Below are positions 44,563-52,620 of a DNA stretch of 64,000 bases, one piece after another (positions within the stretch are counted from its first letter, which is position 1; the number at the start of each line of letters is the position of its first letter). Source of the stretch: Lysobacterales bacterium (GTDB lineage Bacteria > Pseudomonadota > Gammaproteobacteria > Xanthomonadales > Xanthomonadaceae); contig JADKCY010000002.1 of NCBI GenBank assembly GCA_016718605.1, positions 248,001-312,000 of the forward strand. Reading direction: 5' to 3'. The position numbers and the translations under genes were made by a program. The notes beneath the pieces are model-generated. The model saw nothing but the letters and a program-made list of their open reading frames with translations. It searched no databases and was not told the DNA's origin.

Positions 44563-45936
44563 TCAGGCTGCCCCCAGCGCACGCAATAGCCCGCGCGCTT
44601 TGGCGCGCGTTTCGGCAAGTTCGGACTCTGGATCGGAGTCCACAACGATGCCCGCTCCAGCGCGGAAATGCAGGGTATTGTCGCGCATCCACAGGGTGCG
44701 AATCAGGATATTCAGGTCAAGATTTCCACGACGATCAAGGTAACCCAGGGCGCCGGTGTAGGGACCACGTCCGACCGACTCCAACTCGTGGATGATCTGC
44801 ATGCAGCGCACTTTGGGGCAGCCAGTGATCGTGCCGCCCGGAAAGACCGCCGCCATCGCCTGACCTGGCGTCACGTCCGCGCGCAGCATGCCGCGCACGT
44901 TGGAGACGATGTGATGGACGTGGGCGTAGGTTTCCAGTCCCATCAACTCATCGACCTGTACGCTGCCGGGCACACAAACCCGCCCAAGATCATTCCGCTC
45001 CAGATCGATCAGCATGACGTGCTCGGCGCGTTCTTTCGGGTGACCGATCAGCTCGGCACGACGGGTCAGATCGTCGAGCGGATCATTGGGTTGTCTGGGC
45101 CGCGTACCAGCAATCGGTCGTGTTTCCGCCAAGCCCTCGCGCACCGAGAGCAGTCGCTCCGGTGACGAACTGAGGACCGCCCAATCGTCCCAAGCGAGCA
45201 AACCAGCAAACGGCGCAGGATTGGCACTTCGCAAGGCCGAATAGACGGCCGTGTGCGAGCATGACTCAGCAGCGCGCGCACGCCAGCCACGTGACAGATT
45301 GACCTGAAATACGTCACCCGCCCGCAGATACTCCTGAATACGATCAACGCCCTGCAGGAATGGCGTTGGATCGTCTTCCTGCACGCGCACAACCGGCCAA
45401 CGATCGAGCGGATCCAGTCTGGGCGCCGCCACAAGATCAGCAATGTCTTGCAGCAACTGTGCACGCCACTGCGCACTGTCTGCGTGATCTTCGATAATCA
45501 CCTGCACGCTGGCGTCGGTCTGATCGTGGATCAGGACAACCGGACAGCGCAATGCCAAGGCGACTGGCAAACCACCCGGCGCCACATGCGTCAAAACACT
45601 CGACTCAATCTGTGCCAGCAGTTCGTAACCGAGGTACACGGCCCAGCCACCTAGGCAGGGCATATCCGATGCCAGCGCTACGCGCGTGGTCTGCCAATGC
45701 TGATCCAGCACATCGAGAAAACGGCCCGCGTGCACCACGCCATCGAGATCGCGGGTCACCCCATCGGCCTCCAGTCGCAGGCCGGATTGCGGAAATGCCA
45801 GTAGCAAGTCGTAACGCGCCTTGCCGCCCTCGGCTGCACTCTCCAGCAGGCAGGGATAGCGCGCAGGATGACCGTGATGCAGACGCAACAGATCCGCCAC
45901 CTGCATCGGCAAACTCAGCCGTTCGAAATCGGTCAT
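44563..45936 (-). CDS. pabB: Aminodeoxychorismate synthase component I (PabB-like)
   Basis: 457 residues of the chorismate-binding family. Conserved blocks: LERNDLGRVCVPGSV, TYAHVHHIVSNVRGML, VFPGGTITGCPKVRCMQIIHELE, GPYTGALGYLDRRG and FRAGAGIVVDSDPESE. Context beside pabC and the fab genes supports PabB. Two details are TrpE-like: the segment after ETR reads PIAGTRPR where E. coli PabB has PIKGT with a catalytic Lys, and the N-terminus has CLLES, similar to the tryptophan-site LLES of TrpE. The gene may therefore be a PabB subgroup that works without the Lys, or could act in anthranilate synthesis. No glutaminase subunit gene is adjacent. Confidence 0.82.
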   Translation of the reverse strand: MTDFERLSLPMQVADLLRLHHGHPARYPCLLESAAEGGKARYDLLLAFPQSGLRLEADGVTRDLDGVVHAGRFLDVLDQHWQTTRVALASDMPCLGGWAVYLGYELLAQIESSVLTHVAPGGLPVALALRCPVVLIHDQTDASVQVIIEDHADSAQWRAQLLQDIADLVAAPRLDPLDRWPVVRVQEDDPTPFLQGVDRIQEYLRAGDVFQVNLSRGWRARAAESCSHTAVYSALRSANPAPFAGLLAWDDWAVLSSSPERLLSVREGLAETRPIAGTRPRQPNDPLDDLTRRAELIGHPKERAEHVMLIDLERNDLGRVCVPGSVQVDELMGLETYAHVHHIVSNVRGMLRADVTPGQAMAAVFPGGTITGCPKVRCMQIIHELESVGRGPYTGALGYLDRRGNLDLNILIRTLWMRDNTLHFRAGAGIVVDSDPESELAETRAKARGLLRALGAA

Positions 45937-45968
45937 CGCGGTTCGCGGCCAGACACTGCGCGACCCGC

Positions 45969-47207
45969 TCAGAGACGGCGGAAGATCAGTGTGCCGTTGG
46001 TGCCACCAAAGCCGAAACCATTCGACATCACCGCATCCACGCGATGCTGCCGCGCAGTGTGCGGCACATAGTCGAGGTCGCAGCCTTCGCCCGGCTGATC
46101 CAGATTGATGGTGGGCGGAATGACACCGAGGTGCAGGGCGAGCACCGAGAAGATGGCTTCCACGCCACCGGCAGCCCCCAGCAAGTGACCGGTCATCGAC
46201 TTGGTCGAACTCACCATCATGCGGTAGGCGTGCTCGCCCATCGCACGTTTCATCGCCAGCGTTTCGGCCAGGTCGCCGAGCGGCGTAGAGGTGCCATGCG
46301 CGTTCAGATAGCCGATCTGCTCTGGATTCAATCCAGCGTCACGCATCGCCGCTGCCATGCAGCGCGCCGCTCCCTCACCGTCTTCGGCGGGTGCAGTCAT
46401 GTGACTGGCATCGGCGCTGGCGCCAAATCCGGCCAGCTCGCAATACATCCGCGCGCCGCGCGCCTTGGCGTACTCATATTCTTCAAGCAGCAGCACACCC
46501 GCGCCATCACCCATGACGAAACCGTCGCGATCAACATCCCAGGGACGCGAGGCCTTGGCAGGTTCGTGATTGCGAGTCGACATCGCCTTCATGGAGCAGA
46601 AGCCGGCCATGGAGGTGGGCGAACTGCCCTTCTCGGCGCCGCCCGCGATCATCACATCGGCATCGCCGTGCTGAATCATGCGCATTGCCATGCCAATCGA
46701 ATGATTGGAGGTGGCGCAGGCCGACACGGCGGAAAAATTTGGGCCCTTCAATCCGGCCAGAATGCTGAGTTGTCCCGCGACCATGTTGATGATGGTGCTG
46801 GGCACATAAAACGGAGAGACCTTGCGTGGACCGCCGTCGAGCAGACGCGCGGTGGTTTCCTCAATGCCAACGATGCCACCAATACCCGAGCCGATGAGCA
46901 CACCGATACGCTCCGCATTGGCATCCGTCACGTCCAAGCCGGCATCCTTTAGTGCCATCAGACCGGCGCTGACACCATAGTGTATGAAGGGGTCCATGCG
47001 CTTGGCTTCCTTGGGTGGAATCCACGCAGTGGGATCGAAGTTCTGCACTTCACCGGCAATCGTCGTGGTGAATCCCGCGGTATCGAAAGACTGCACGGGA
47101 CCGATGCCGCAGCGCCCATTGACGATGCTGTCCCACGCCGAGTCCAGATCATTGCCAACTGGCGAGATGATGCCCATGCCAGTCACGACCACACGACGCT
47201 TGCTCAT
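45969..47207 (-). CDS. fabF: 3-oxoacyl-ACP synthase II FabF
   Basis: Condensing enzyme that elongates acyl-ACP. 412 residues from ATG 47207 (MSKRRVVVTGMGIISPVG). The thiolase fold has the catalytic Cys in AVSACATSNHSIGMA, His in LNAHGTSTPLGD and His in STKSMTGHLLGAAGGVEAI, the Cys-His-His triad of KAS II. The frame runs on to 47276, but the upstream residues are not FabF. A terminator-like hairpin separates it from acpP, which probably sets its lower expression. Confidence 0.97.
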   Translation of the reverse strand: MSKRRVVVTGMGIISPVGNDLDSAWDSIVNGRCGIGPVQSFDTAGFTTTIAGEVQNFDPTAWIPPKEAKRMDPFIHYGVSAGLMALKDAGLDVTDANAERIGVLIGSGIGGIVGIEETTARLLDGGPRKVSPFYVPSTIINMVAGQLSILAGLKGPNFSAVSACATSNHSIGMAMRMIQHGDADVMIAGGAEKGSSPTSMAGFCSMKAMSTRNHEPAKASRPWDVDRDGFVMGDGAGVLLLEEYEYAKARGARMYCELAGFGASADASHMTAPAEDGEGAARCMAAAMRDAGLNPEQIGYLNAHGTSTPLGDLAETLAMKRAMGEHAYRMMVSSTKSMTGHLLGAAGGVEAIFSVLALHLGVIPPTINLDQPGEGCDLDYVPHTARQHRVDAVMSNGFGFGGTNGTLIFRRL

Positions 47208-47293
47208 CTTCGACTCCTTCACTGCCTTGCTCAGGCGGCTTGCATGATCAGAGCCCCGGTGGACGTTCGAAGTCATCCGGAGCCAGAAACAAA

Positions 47294-47323
47294 CAGAGCC
47301 CGCCGCAGGGGCGACGAGCTCTG
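47294..47323 (-). terminator. Attenuating terminator between acpP and fabF
   Basis: Minus strand: CAGAGCTCGTCGCC and GGCGGGCTCTG form an imperfect stem around CCTGC, followed by TTTGTTT. The stem is interrupted, so partial termination is likely: more acpP than fabF message. Confidence 0.6.
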
Positions 47324-47372
47324 TGAGCCACGATCCGCAGTTGACTGCGAACCATGACGAATCGCGTCAGGC

Positions 47373-47612
47373 TCAGGCCTTGACGTGGTTCTTCACGTAA
47401 TCAATCGCCTGCTGCACGCTGGTGATCTTCTCGGCATCCTCATCCGGAATTTCGCACTCGAACTCCTCTTCCAGTGCCATCACCAACTCAACGGTGTCGA
47501 GTGAATCCGCGCCGAGATCGTCCACGAAAGACGCGTTGGCCGTGACTTCCTCTTCCTTGACGCCCAACTGTTCCACAACGATCTTTTTGACGCGGTCTTC
47601 GATGCTGCTCAT
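47373..47612 (-). CDS. acpP: Acyl carrier protein
   Basis: 79 residues, strongly acidic. The phosphopantetheine Ser lies in DDLGADSLDTVELVMALEEE. It carries growing acyl chains for the Fab enzymes encoded around it. Start MSSIEDRVKKIVVEQLG is canonical. Confidence 0.98.
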   Translation of the reverse strand: MSSIEDRVKKIVVEQLGVKEEEVTANASFVDDLGADSLDTVELVMALEEEFECEIPDEDAEKITSVQQAIDYVKNHVKA

Positions 47613-47725
47613 GGGTAAGTACCTCCGGGAAACTGGGACGCATTGTAGAGTGAACCGTCGAATCGCACTACCTGCAAGGCGACGGGCTGGTCTGCGCCGG
47701 ACCAGCGGTAAGGGTTTGGCGCCCC

Positions 47726-48469
47726 TCAGGGCATGTACATGCCACCGTTGACGTGCAAGGTCTCGCCGGTGATATAGGTCGCAGATGGCCCGACCAGAAA
47801 TGCCACCGCTCGCGCAATGTCAGCCGGTTCACCCAAGCGACCGAGTGCGATTTGACCAAGCAGCGCTTCGCGACTGGCTTCAGGCAGGTCACGGGTCATG
47901 TCTGTATCAATGAAGCCAGGCGCCACCACGTTGACGGTGATTCCACGACTGCCGACCTCTCGCGCCATGGATTTACTGAAGCCAATGATGCCCGCCTTGG
48001 CGGCCGCGTAGTTGGCCTGCCCTGGATTGCCGGTCAGACCGATCACCGACGCGATATTGACGATGCGTCCTTTGCGTGCCTTCATCATGCCGCGCAGTAC
48101 CGCCTTGCTGGTGCGAAAGATCGAACTGAGATTGGTGTTGATCACCGCGTCCCAATCCTCATCCTTCATTCGCATCAGCAACTGGTCGCGGGTGATCCCC
48201 GCATTGTTGACCAGGATGCTGAGCTGGCCGAATTCCTTGGTGATGCTGTCGATCACCGCATCGACGGCGGCCGCATCGGTGACATTCAACTCGCGACCGC
48301 TACCGCCTTTGGCGGCTAGGCGCTCGGCAATGACCGCCGCACCCGCGGCGGACGTCGCAGTACCGATCACGGTCGCACCCAGATTCGCCAACTCGTCGGC
48401 AATCGCCGCACCAATACCGCGACTGGCGCCCGTGACCAAGGCGATTTCGCCGCTCAACAATCCGCTCAT
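47726..48469 (-). CDS. fabG: 3-oxoacyl-ACP reductase FabG
   Basis: NADPH-dependent SDR enzyme that reduces 3-oxoacyl-ACP. 247 residues from ATG 48469. NADP-binding TGASRGIGAAIADELANLG, structural NNAGITRD, catalytic Ser in NIASVIG and Tyr/Lys in QANYAAAKAGIIGFSKS, and the end YITGETLHVNGGMYMP. The open frame begins at 48520, outside the family N-terminus. The 113-bp gap to acpP contains a 7-bp stem (47686-47706) without a T-run. Confidence 0.97.
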   Translation of the reverse strand: MSGLLSGEIALVTGASRGIGAAIADELANLGATVIGTATSAAGAAVIAERLAAKGGSGRELNVTDAAAVDAVIDSITKEFGQLSILVNNAGITRDQLLMRMKDEDWDAVINTNLSSIFRTSKAVLRGMMKARKGRIVNIASVIGLTGNPGQANYAAAKAGIIGFSKSMAREVGSRGITVNVVAPGFIDTDMTRDLPEASREALLGQIALGRLGEPADIARAVAFLVGPSATYITGETLHVNGGMYMP

Positions 48470-48520
48470 GTCTGATTCCAAATAGTGGGTGATGGGAATG
48501 CCAAAGGTGCGCAGCGCCAA

Positions 48521-49465
48521 TCAGGACCAGTCGGCGGCCGTCGCCGCCAGATCGGCAGGCAGCGCCAGTGCGCGCACATCCAGTTGCTTGTCGATGCGCT
48601 TGTTCAAACCGGCCAGCACCTTGCCAGGACCACACTCGGCCACTCGTGTAACACCCAAGCCAACGAGGGTTTGAACACAGCGCGTCCACTGCACAGGAAG
48701 ATACAACTGGCGCACCAGCGCCTGACGAATGTCATCGAGATCGGTTTCTACGCGGGCTTCGACGTTCTGTACGACGGGAATGGTCGGCGCGGCCCACGAT
48801 TTACTGGCTATGGCCACCGCAAGGCGTTCCGCCGCATCACGCATCAACGGGGTATGCGACGGCACGCTGACCGCCAACCTCACCGCTTTGCGCACGCCTC
48901 GAGAGGCGAGCTCGGTAATCGCGGCATCGACCGCCGCCGCGTGCCCACCGATCACGATCTGACCCGGCGAGTTGTAATTGGCGGGTACGACGACGCAAAG
49001 TTCCGTGGAAACCTGCTGGCAGACCGCCTCGACCAAGGCGTCTTCTGCGCCCAGCACCGCCGCCATGGCACCAAGACCCGCGGGCACTGCTTGCTGCATC
49101 AATCGACCGCGCTCACGGACTAGTGCCGCGCCATCCGCCAGACTAAGCGCACCAGCAGCGACCAGCGCGGCATACTCACCAAGACTGTGACCAGCGAAGG
49201 CCACCACCGGCGTGTTTCCTGCGGCAGCCTGCCAAACACGCCAAACCGCCACGCCCGCCGCCAACAATGCAGGTTGGGTGAATTCGGTTTGGTTGAGCAG
49301 TTCTTCCGGACCATTCTGACTCAAGGTCCAGAGGTCAACTCCGGCACCATCGGAGGCCTCCGCAAAACTCTCGCGAACCTGCGGATGGATCGTCGCGAGC
49401 TCGGACAACATGCTCAGGGACTGCGAGCCCTGACCGGGAAACACCAAGGCCACTGCGTTCGACAC
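48521..49465 (-). CDS. fabD: Malonyl-CoA:ACP transacylase FabD
   Basis: Loads malonyl units on ACP. 314 residues. ALVFPGQGSQSLSML at the start, nucleophile Ser in FAGHSLGEYAALVAAGAL, Arg in LVRERGRLMQQAV, His in SVPSHTPLMRDAA and the C-terminal VAECGPGKVLAGL. The start is best placed at GTG 49465 (preceded by AAAGG), since the family begins right before the first strand; TTG 49489 and GTG 49483 are upstream in frame. Confidence 0.95.
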   Translation of the reverse strand: MSNAVALVFPGQGSQSLSMLSELATIHPQVRESFAEASDGAGVDLWTLSQNGPEELLNQTEFTQPALLAAGVAVWRVWQAAAGNTPVVAFAGHSLGEYAALVAAGALSLADGAALVRERGRLMQQAVPAGLGAMAAVLGAEDALVEAVCQQVSTELCVVVPANYNSPGQIVIGGHAAAVDAAITELASRGVRKAVRLAVSVPSHTPLMRDAAERLAVAIASKSWAAPTIPVVQNVEARVETDLDDIRQALVRQLYLPVQWTRCVQTLVGLGVTRVAECGPGKVLAGLNKRIDKQLDVRALALPADLAATAADWS

Positions 49466-49666
49466 CGCGCGACTACCTTTCACAAACAAGGGCGCGAATC
49501 ATAGCGGAGAGGTCCGGAAATCGTCTGTACCGCAGCGTATGCACACCCTTCACACGCGGCGAAACAAGCGCGTTGGCAGCGCATTGAGATATGCCCTGCG
49601 GCTGCGCGGCAACGATGCCGCATTCGCAACGCCCAGAAAGTGCAAAAAAAACAGCTCAACAGTCTG
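49466..49666 (-). other. Gap between DUF952 gene and fabD
   Basis: 201 bp without a recognisable gene. It is unusually long for this tightly packed run, so fabD may have its own promoter here; none is obvious. Confidence 0.4.
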
Positions 49667-50011
49667 CTAGAGATCGTTCGGCAATGTGAGCCCGACTATC
49701 TCATCACATTGCAAGCGCCAAACGCGACGTGCAATGCTGGTGGCAATAGGCGCGTAAACGTGCGGAAACAGGACACCGCCGCGTGCCGCCTCCCAACGCA
49801 GAGCATCACCAAAATCCTCGGTGTCGAATTCGATCAGACAGAGGTTGCGCTGCCCGGCAAAATACTTGCGCAACGTGTCGTGCAAGGTCTCCCGTGTCGA
49901 CAAGTGGATATAGCCATCACGCACATCGTCCGACGATCCGGAAAACAGCCCAGATCGACACGCTGTTTCCCACTCCAACACAGATAGCACCTTGAAGGCA
50001 GCAGCAGCCAC
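49667..50011 (-). CDS. DUF952 domain-containing protein
   Basis: 114 residues, cytoplasmic. The DUF952 pattern is clear: FKVLSVLEWETACRSGLFSG, DGYIHLSTRETLHDTLRKYF, NLCLIEFDTEDFGDALRWEA and FPHVYAPIATSIARRVW. The conserved H and S in YIHLST and the H in FPHVY are typical; the fold resembles ADP-ribosyltransferase-like proteins, but activity is unproven. It lies 4 bp after fabH and before fabD, an unusual insertion in a very conserved operon. Confidence 0.88.
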   Translation of the reverse strand: MAAAAFKVLSVLEWETACRSGLFSGSSDDVRDGYIHLSTRETLHDTLRKYFAGQRNLCLIEFDTEDFGDALRWEAARGGVLFPHVYAPIATSIARRVWRLQCDEIVGLTLPNDL

Positions 50012-50015
50012 GGTG

Positions 50016-50984
50016 TCAATAGCGCATCAGTGCCGAGGCCCAGGTAAACCCGCCGCCGAAGGCCTCCATCAAGACCATGTCACCGCGTTTGACTCGACCA
50101 GAACGGACCGCCTCATCCAGCGCCAAGGGCACCGACGCCGCAGACGTATTGCCATGGCGATCCACCGTCACGATGACACGATCCATCGGCATGTCGAGCC
50201 GCTTGGCGGTCGCCGTGATGATGCGCAGGTTGGCCTGATGCGGAATCAGCCAATCGATCTGGGACTTGTCAATGCCATGCGTCGTCAAGGTTTCCTCAAC
50301 CACGGCGTCCAGTGTCTTGACGGCCACCTTGAAGACCTCGTTGCCGGACATGTGGATTGCCAAGCCATGATTGGGACCGTCGGTGAAGCCCGCTGAAATG
50401 CCCACTGGCGTGTATAGCAACTCGCGATGCCCGCCATCGGCATGCATGTGCGTGCCAAGAATACCCGCCTCCTCGGACGCACCAAGAACGACAGCACCGG
50501 CACCATCGCCGAACAGTACGCACGTAGTGCGATCATTCCAATCGACCACTCGAGAGATGGTCTCCGCACCCACCACCAACGCCTTCTTCGCAGAACCACT
50601 ACGAATGAACTTGTCAGCGATACCCAATGCGTACATGAAGCCGGAGCATGCCGCATTGACATCAAAAGCGGGGCAACCGTTGGCACCAATCCGGTGCTGC
50701 AACAAACAGGCGGTCGACGGGAAGACAATGTCCGGAGAGGTCGTTCCCAAAATGACCAGATCGATCTCGTTACCCTGCACACCGGCCGCTTCCAGCGCCC
50801 GTTGCGCCGCATGGAACGAGATATCGCAGGTCGTCTCGCCTTCGGCAGCGATGTGACGCTGACGAATACCGGTTCGTTCGCGAATCCACTCATCCGTGGT
50901 CTGCACGCGGGCCTCCAACTCGGCGTTGGTCAGAATCCGCTCCGGCAAGTAGCTACCGGTACCCAGAATGCGTGAATAGATCAT
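50016..50984 (-). CDS. fabH: 3-oxoacyl-ACP synthase III FabH
   Basis: Starts fatty-acid synthesis by condensing acyl-CoA with malonyl-ACP. 322 residues from ATG 50984 (MIYSRILGTGSYLPERILTN). The catalytic triad is visible: Cys in DVNAACSGFMYALG, His in WLIPHQANLRII and Asn in VDRHGNTSAASVPLAL. The frame is open to 51131, but the first 49 codons are not FabH-like. plsX, usually between rpmF and fabH, is absent. Confidence 0.97.
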   Translation of the reverse strand: MIYSRILGTGSYLPERILTNAELEARVQTTDEWIRERTGIRQRHIAAEGETTCDISFHAAQRALEAAGVQGNEIDLVILGTTSPDIVFPSTACLLQHRIGANGCPAFDVNAACSGFMYALGIADKFIRSGSAKKALVVGAETISRVVDWNDRTTCVLFGDGAGAVVLGASEEAGILGTHMHADGGHRELLYTPVGISAGFTDGPNHGLAIHMSGNEVFKVAVKTLDAVVEETLTTHGIDKSQIDWLIPHQANLRIITATAKRLDMPMDRVIVTVDRHGNTSAASVPLALDEAVRSGRVKRGDMVLMEAFGGGFTWASALMRY

Positions 50985-51037
50985 GGCGAACTCCCCGAGG
51001 AATGGCACGCTCGCTGTGCGTGCTTTGCTGAAAACGA

Positions 51038-51065
51038 AAACGGCGGGCAACAAGGCCCGCCGCTT
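51038..51065 (-). terminator. Rho-independent terminator after rpmF
   Basis: On the minus strand GCGGCGGGC and GCCCGCCG pair around CTTGTT, followed by TTTTCGTTTT. It separates the yceD-rpmF transcript from fabH, or allows only part of transcription to continue. Confidence 0.85.
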
Positions 51066-51117
51066 CAACGAACATACCGTTAGGCAACGGCGCGGGACGA
51101 CGTGCGTCCCCGTCAGA

Positions 51118-51312
51118 TCACTCGACGTCAACCGCCGCCGACTTCACTTCGATCACCTTGCGGCCGCGATAGTAACCGTCCTTAGTGATGTGGTGCCGGA
51201 TATGGGTTTCACCGGTGGTCGGATCGGTCGCCAACTGCTTGGCAGTCAAGGCATCGTGCGAGCGGCGCATGCCACGGGTGGAAGGGGTCTTGCGGCTTTT
51301 CTGAACGGCCAT
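51118..51312 (-). CDS. rpmF: 50S ribosomal protein L32
   Basis: 64 residues, basic: MAVQKSRKTPSTRGMRRSHD, then HHITKDGYYRGRKVIE. The L32 start and the YYRGRKV end are diagnostic. It shares a transcript with yceD just upstream (13-bp gap). The longer open frame to 51363 is ignored because L32 begins at MAVQ. Confidence 0.97.
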   Translation of the reverse strand: MAVQKSRKTPSTRGMRRSHDALTAKQLATDPTTGETHIRHHITKDGYYRGRKVIEVKSAAVDVE

Positions 51313-51325
51313 CGGGCTTCTCCAA

Positions 51326-51871
51326 CTAACTCGGTGTTTTCTTGAGTGCGGCCAAAGCCGCAAACGCTTGTCTGGACGAGGCGGTATTGCTGTCGTCCGT
51401 TTTCTCTTCGCCGGTCGAAAAAACGACGGCGTCTTCCACTGAATCTACTTGCTCACCATCGTCGCGAGTCGGCACCAGCGGCAAGGCCAGTATCAGCTCA
51501 TCCTCAATCAAATCGGCCAAATGCAACTGGCGATCATCAGGCAGAAGCATCGGTTCGTAGTTGTCGGGCAGGCCGGCCTCGTCCGCTTCTCGACGGATGA
51601 AACCCAAGCGTTGCTCGACCACCAGTGCCAGCGGAAACGTCTCCAGCGTACGCTGACACTGAAGCATCACCGTCGCTGCGGCGTTGATCTGCAGAAACTG
51701 GATTCCCAATGCGTCCGTGCCGAACTCCAGCCGGTACTGACATTGTCCATCACTGCCGACCAGCGACTCCCGCAAACGCGCAAATCGCGCTAGCGGCAAC
51801 TCGCCTTCAAACGAACGTCGCCCTGACACCATGCGAACAACATCAACCGCATCTGGCAGGCTTGTAGACAT
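51326..51871 (-). CDS. yceD: YceD/DUF177 family protein
   Basis: 181 residues; the protein normally encoded just before rpmF. The pattern includes GQCQYRLEFGTDALGIQFLQ, INAAATVMLQCQRTLETFPL and DLIEDELILALPLVPTRD. DUF177 proteins have been linked to 23S rRNA precursor accumulation in plants and bacteria. Start ATG 51871 (MSTSLPDAVDVVRM) is preferred over the longer frame to 51910. Confidence 0.92.
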   Translation of the reverse strand: MSTSLPDAVDVVRMVSGRRSFEGELPLARFARLRESLVGSDGQCQYRLEFGTDALGIQFLQINAAATVMLQCQRTLETFPLALVVEQRLGFIRREADEAGLPDNYEPMLLPDDRQLHLADLIEDELILALPLVPTRDDGEQVDSVEDAVVFSTGEEKTDDSNTASSRQAFAALAALKKTPS

Positions 51872-51963
51872 AAGCACGGCATGATACGAGTGAAACCCTG
51901 TTATCGTCAATCTACCCCGACAGGATTGAGCCGGTTTTCCGTCGTGTCCTGTTTCCCTTTTTC

Positions 51964-52470
51964 ATGTGTTCCCTGAAGAGGTTCCTTTTGACGGTCTTGC
52001 TTGGAGTCGTTTTTGGATTGACTGCGGTGGCCTTGATTGCCAGCGTTCCGTTCGTTCGCCTTGCCCGCCGACAACGCGCCATGCTGGCGTTGCTGCAAGG
52101 TGCCGATGACCTTGAGCAACTTTTGCATCGCACGCGCGAGCAAATGCTGGCGATGCAAGCGCTGGTGGACCAACTACCATCAGATATCAATGCTCAGGCA
52201 CAGGCGTCGCTACAGAACCCACAAGGCATCCAAAACGCTTTGCGTGACCTTTTGGAACATCGACTGTGGATTTCGCGCCATGCACCCACAGCGTCACTCG
52301 ACCAACTGCAAATCGCCATTGGGGCTCTGCAGCGGGCACGTCAACCGGTGGCCGCTCAGTTGCAGAGACTTGAACAGGCGGGCAATGAGTTACGCCAGTT
52401 GACTGAACCCGCACTGGAACAAGCGGCGCGTGAGCCTGCCAGTCTTCGCCGTACAGTGCCATCGAATTAG
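51964..52470 (+). CDS. Hypothetical membrane-anchored coiled-coil protein
   Basis: 168 residues, not recognised. An N-terminal membrane helix (FLLTVLLGVVFGLTAVALIA) is followed by a Gln/Leu/Ala-rich helical region (LLQGADDLEQLLHRTREQML and later ALQRARQPVAAQLQRLEQAG) that looks like a coiled coil, with no cysteines beyond residue 2. ATG 51964 has no strong ribosome-binding site. A minus-strand frame overlaps (51907-52190) but is less protein-like. It is divergent from yceD. Confidence 0.55.
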   Translation: MCSLKRFLLTVLLGVVFGLTAVALIASVPFVRLARRQRAMLALLQGADDLEQLLHRTREQMLAMQALVDQLPSDINAQAQASLQNPQGIQNALRDLLEHRLWISRHAPTASLDQLQIAIGALQRARQPVAAQLQRLEQAGNELRQLTEPALEQAAREPASLRRTVPSN

Positions 52471-52620
52471 CTAGGCGCCTGTCGTACGTTGGGCACCGAC
52501 AGCGAAAATCCGCTTCGGCAAGGCCAGTTTTTGTCGAATTCGCAGGCCGCCACTTTCGCTATGGCCAAGAAGTTGGCGAAAAGTGGGGTGGCGTTGCGGG
52601 AAACGGGTGCCTCGCCCAAC
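52471..52620. other. Gap between convergent genes
   Basis: 150 bp with no clear gene or terminator. Confidence 0.35.

Noticed and set aside
45552..46952. Plus-strand open frame of 466 codons across pabB and fabF
   Set aside because: It is antisense to two certain genes and has no recognisable domain.
47686..47706. GCTGGTC/GACCAGC stem in the fabG-acpP gap
   Set aside because: Only 7 bp and no T-run; too weak to call a terminator.
51907..52190. Minus-strand open frames as an alternative to the coiled-coil gene
   Set aside because: Their composition is Lys/Gln/Ser-biased without membrane or domain features, whereas the plus frame has a clear membrane helix and coiled coil.
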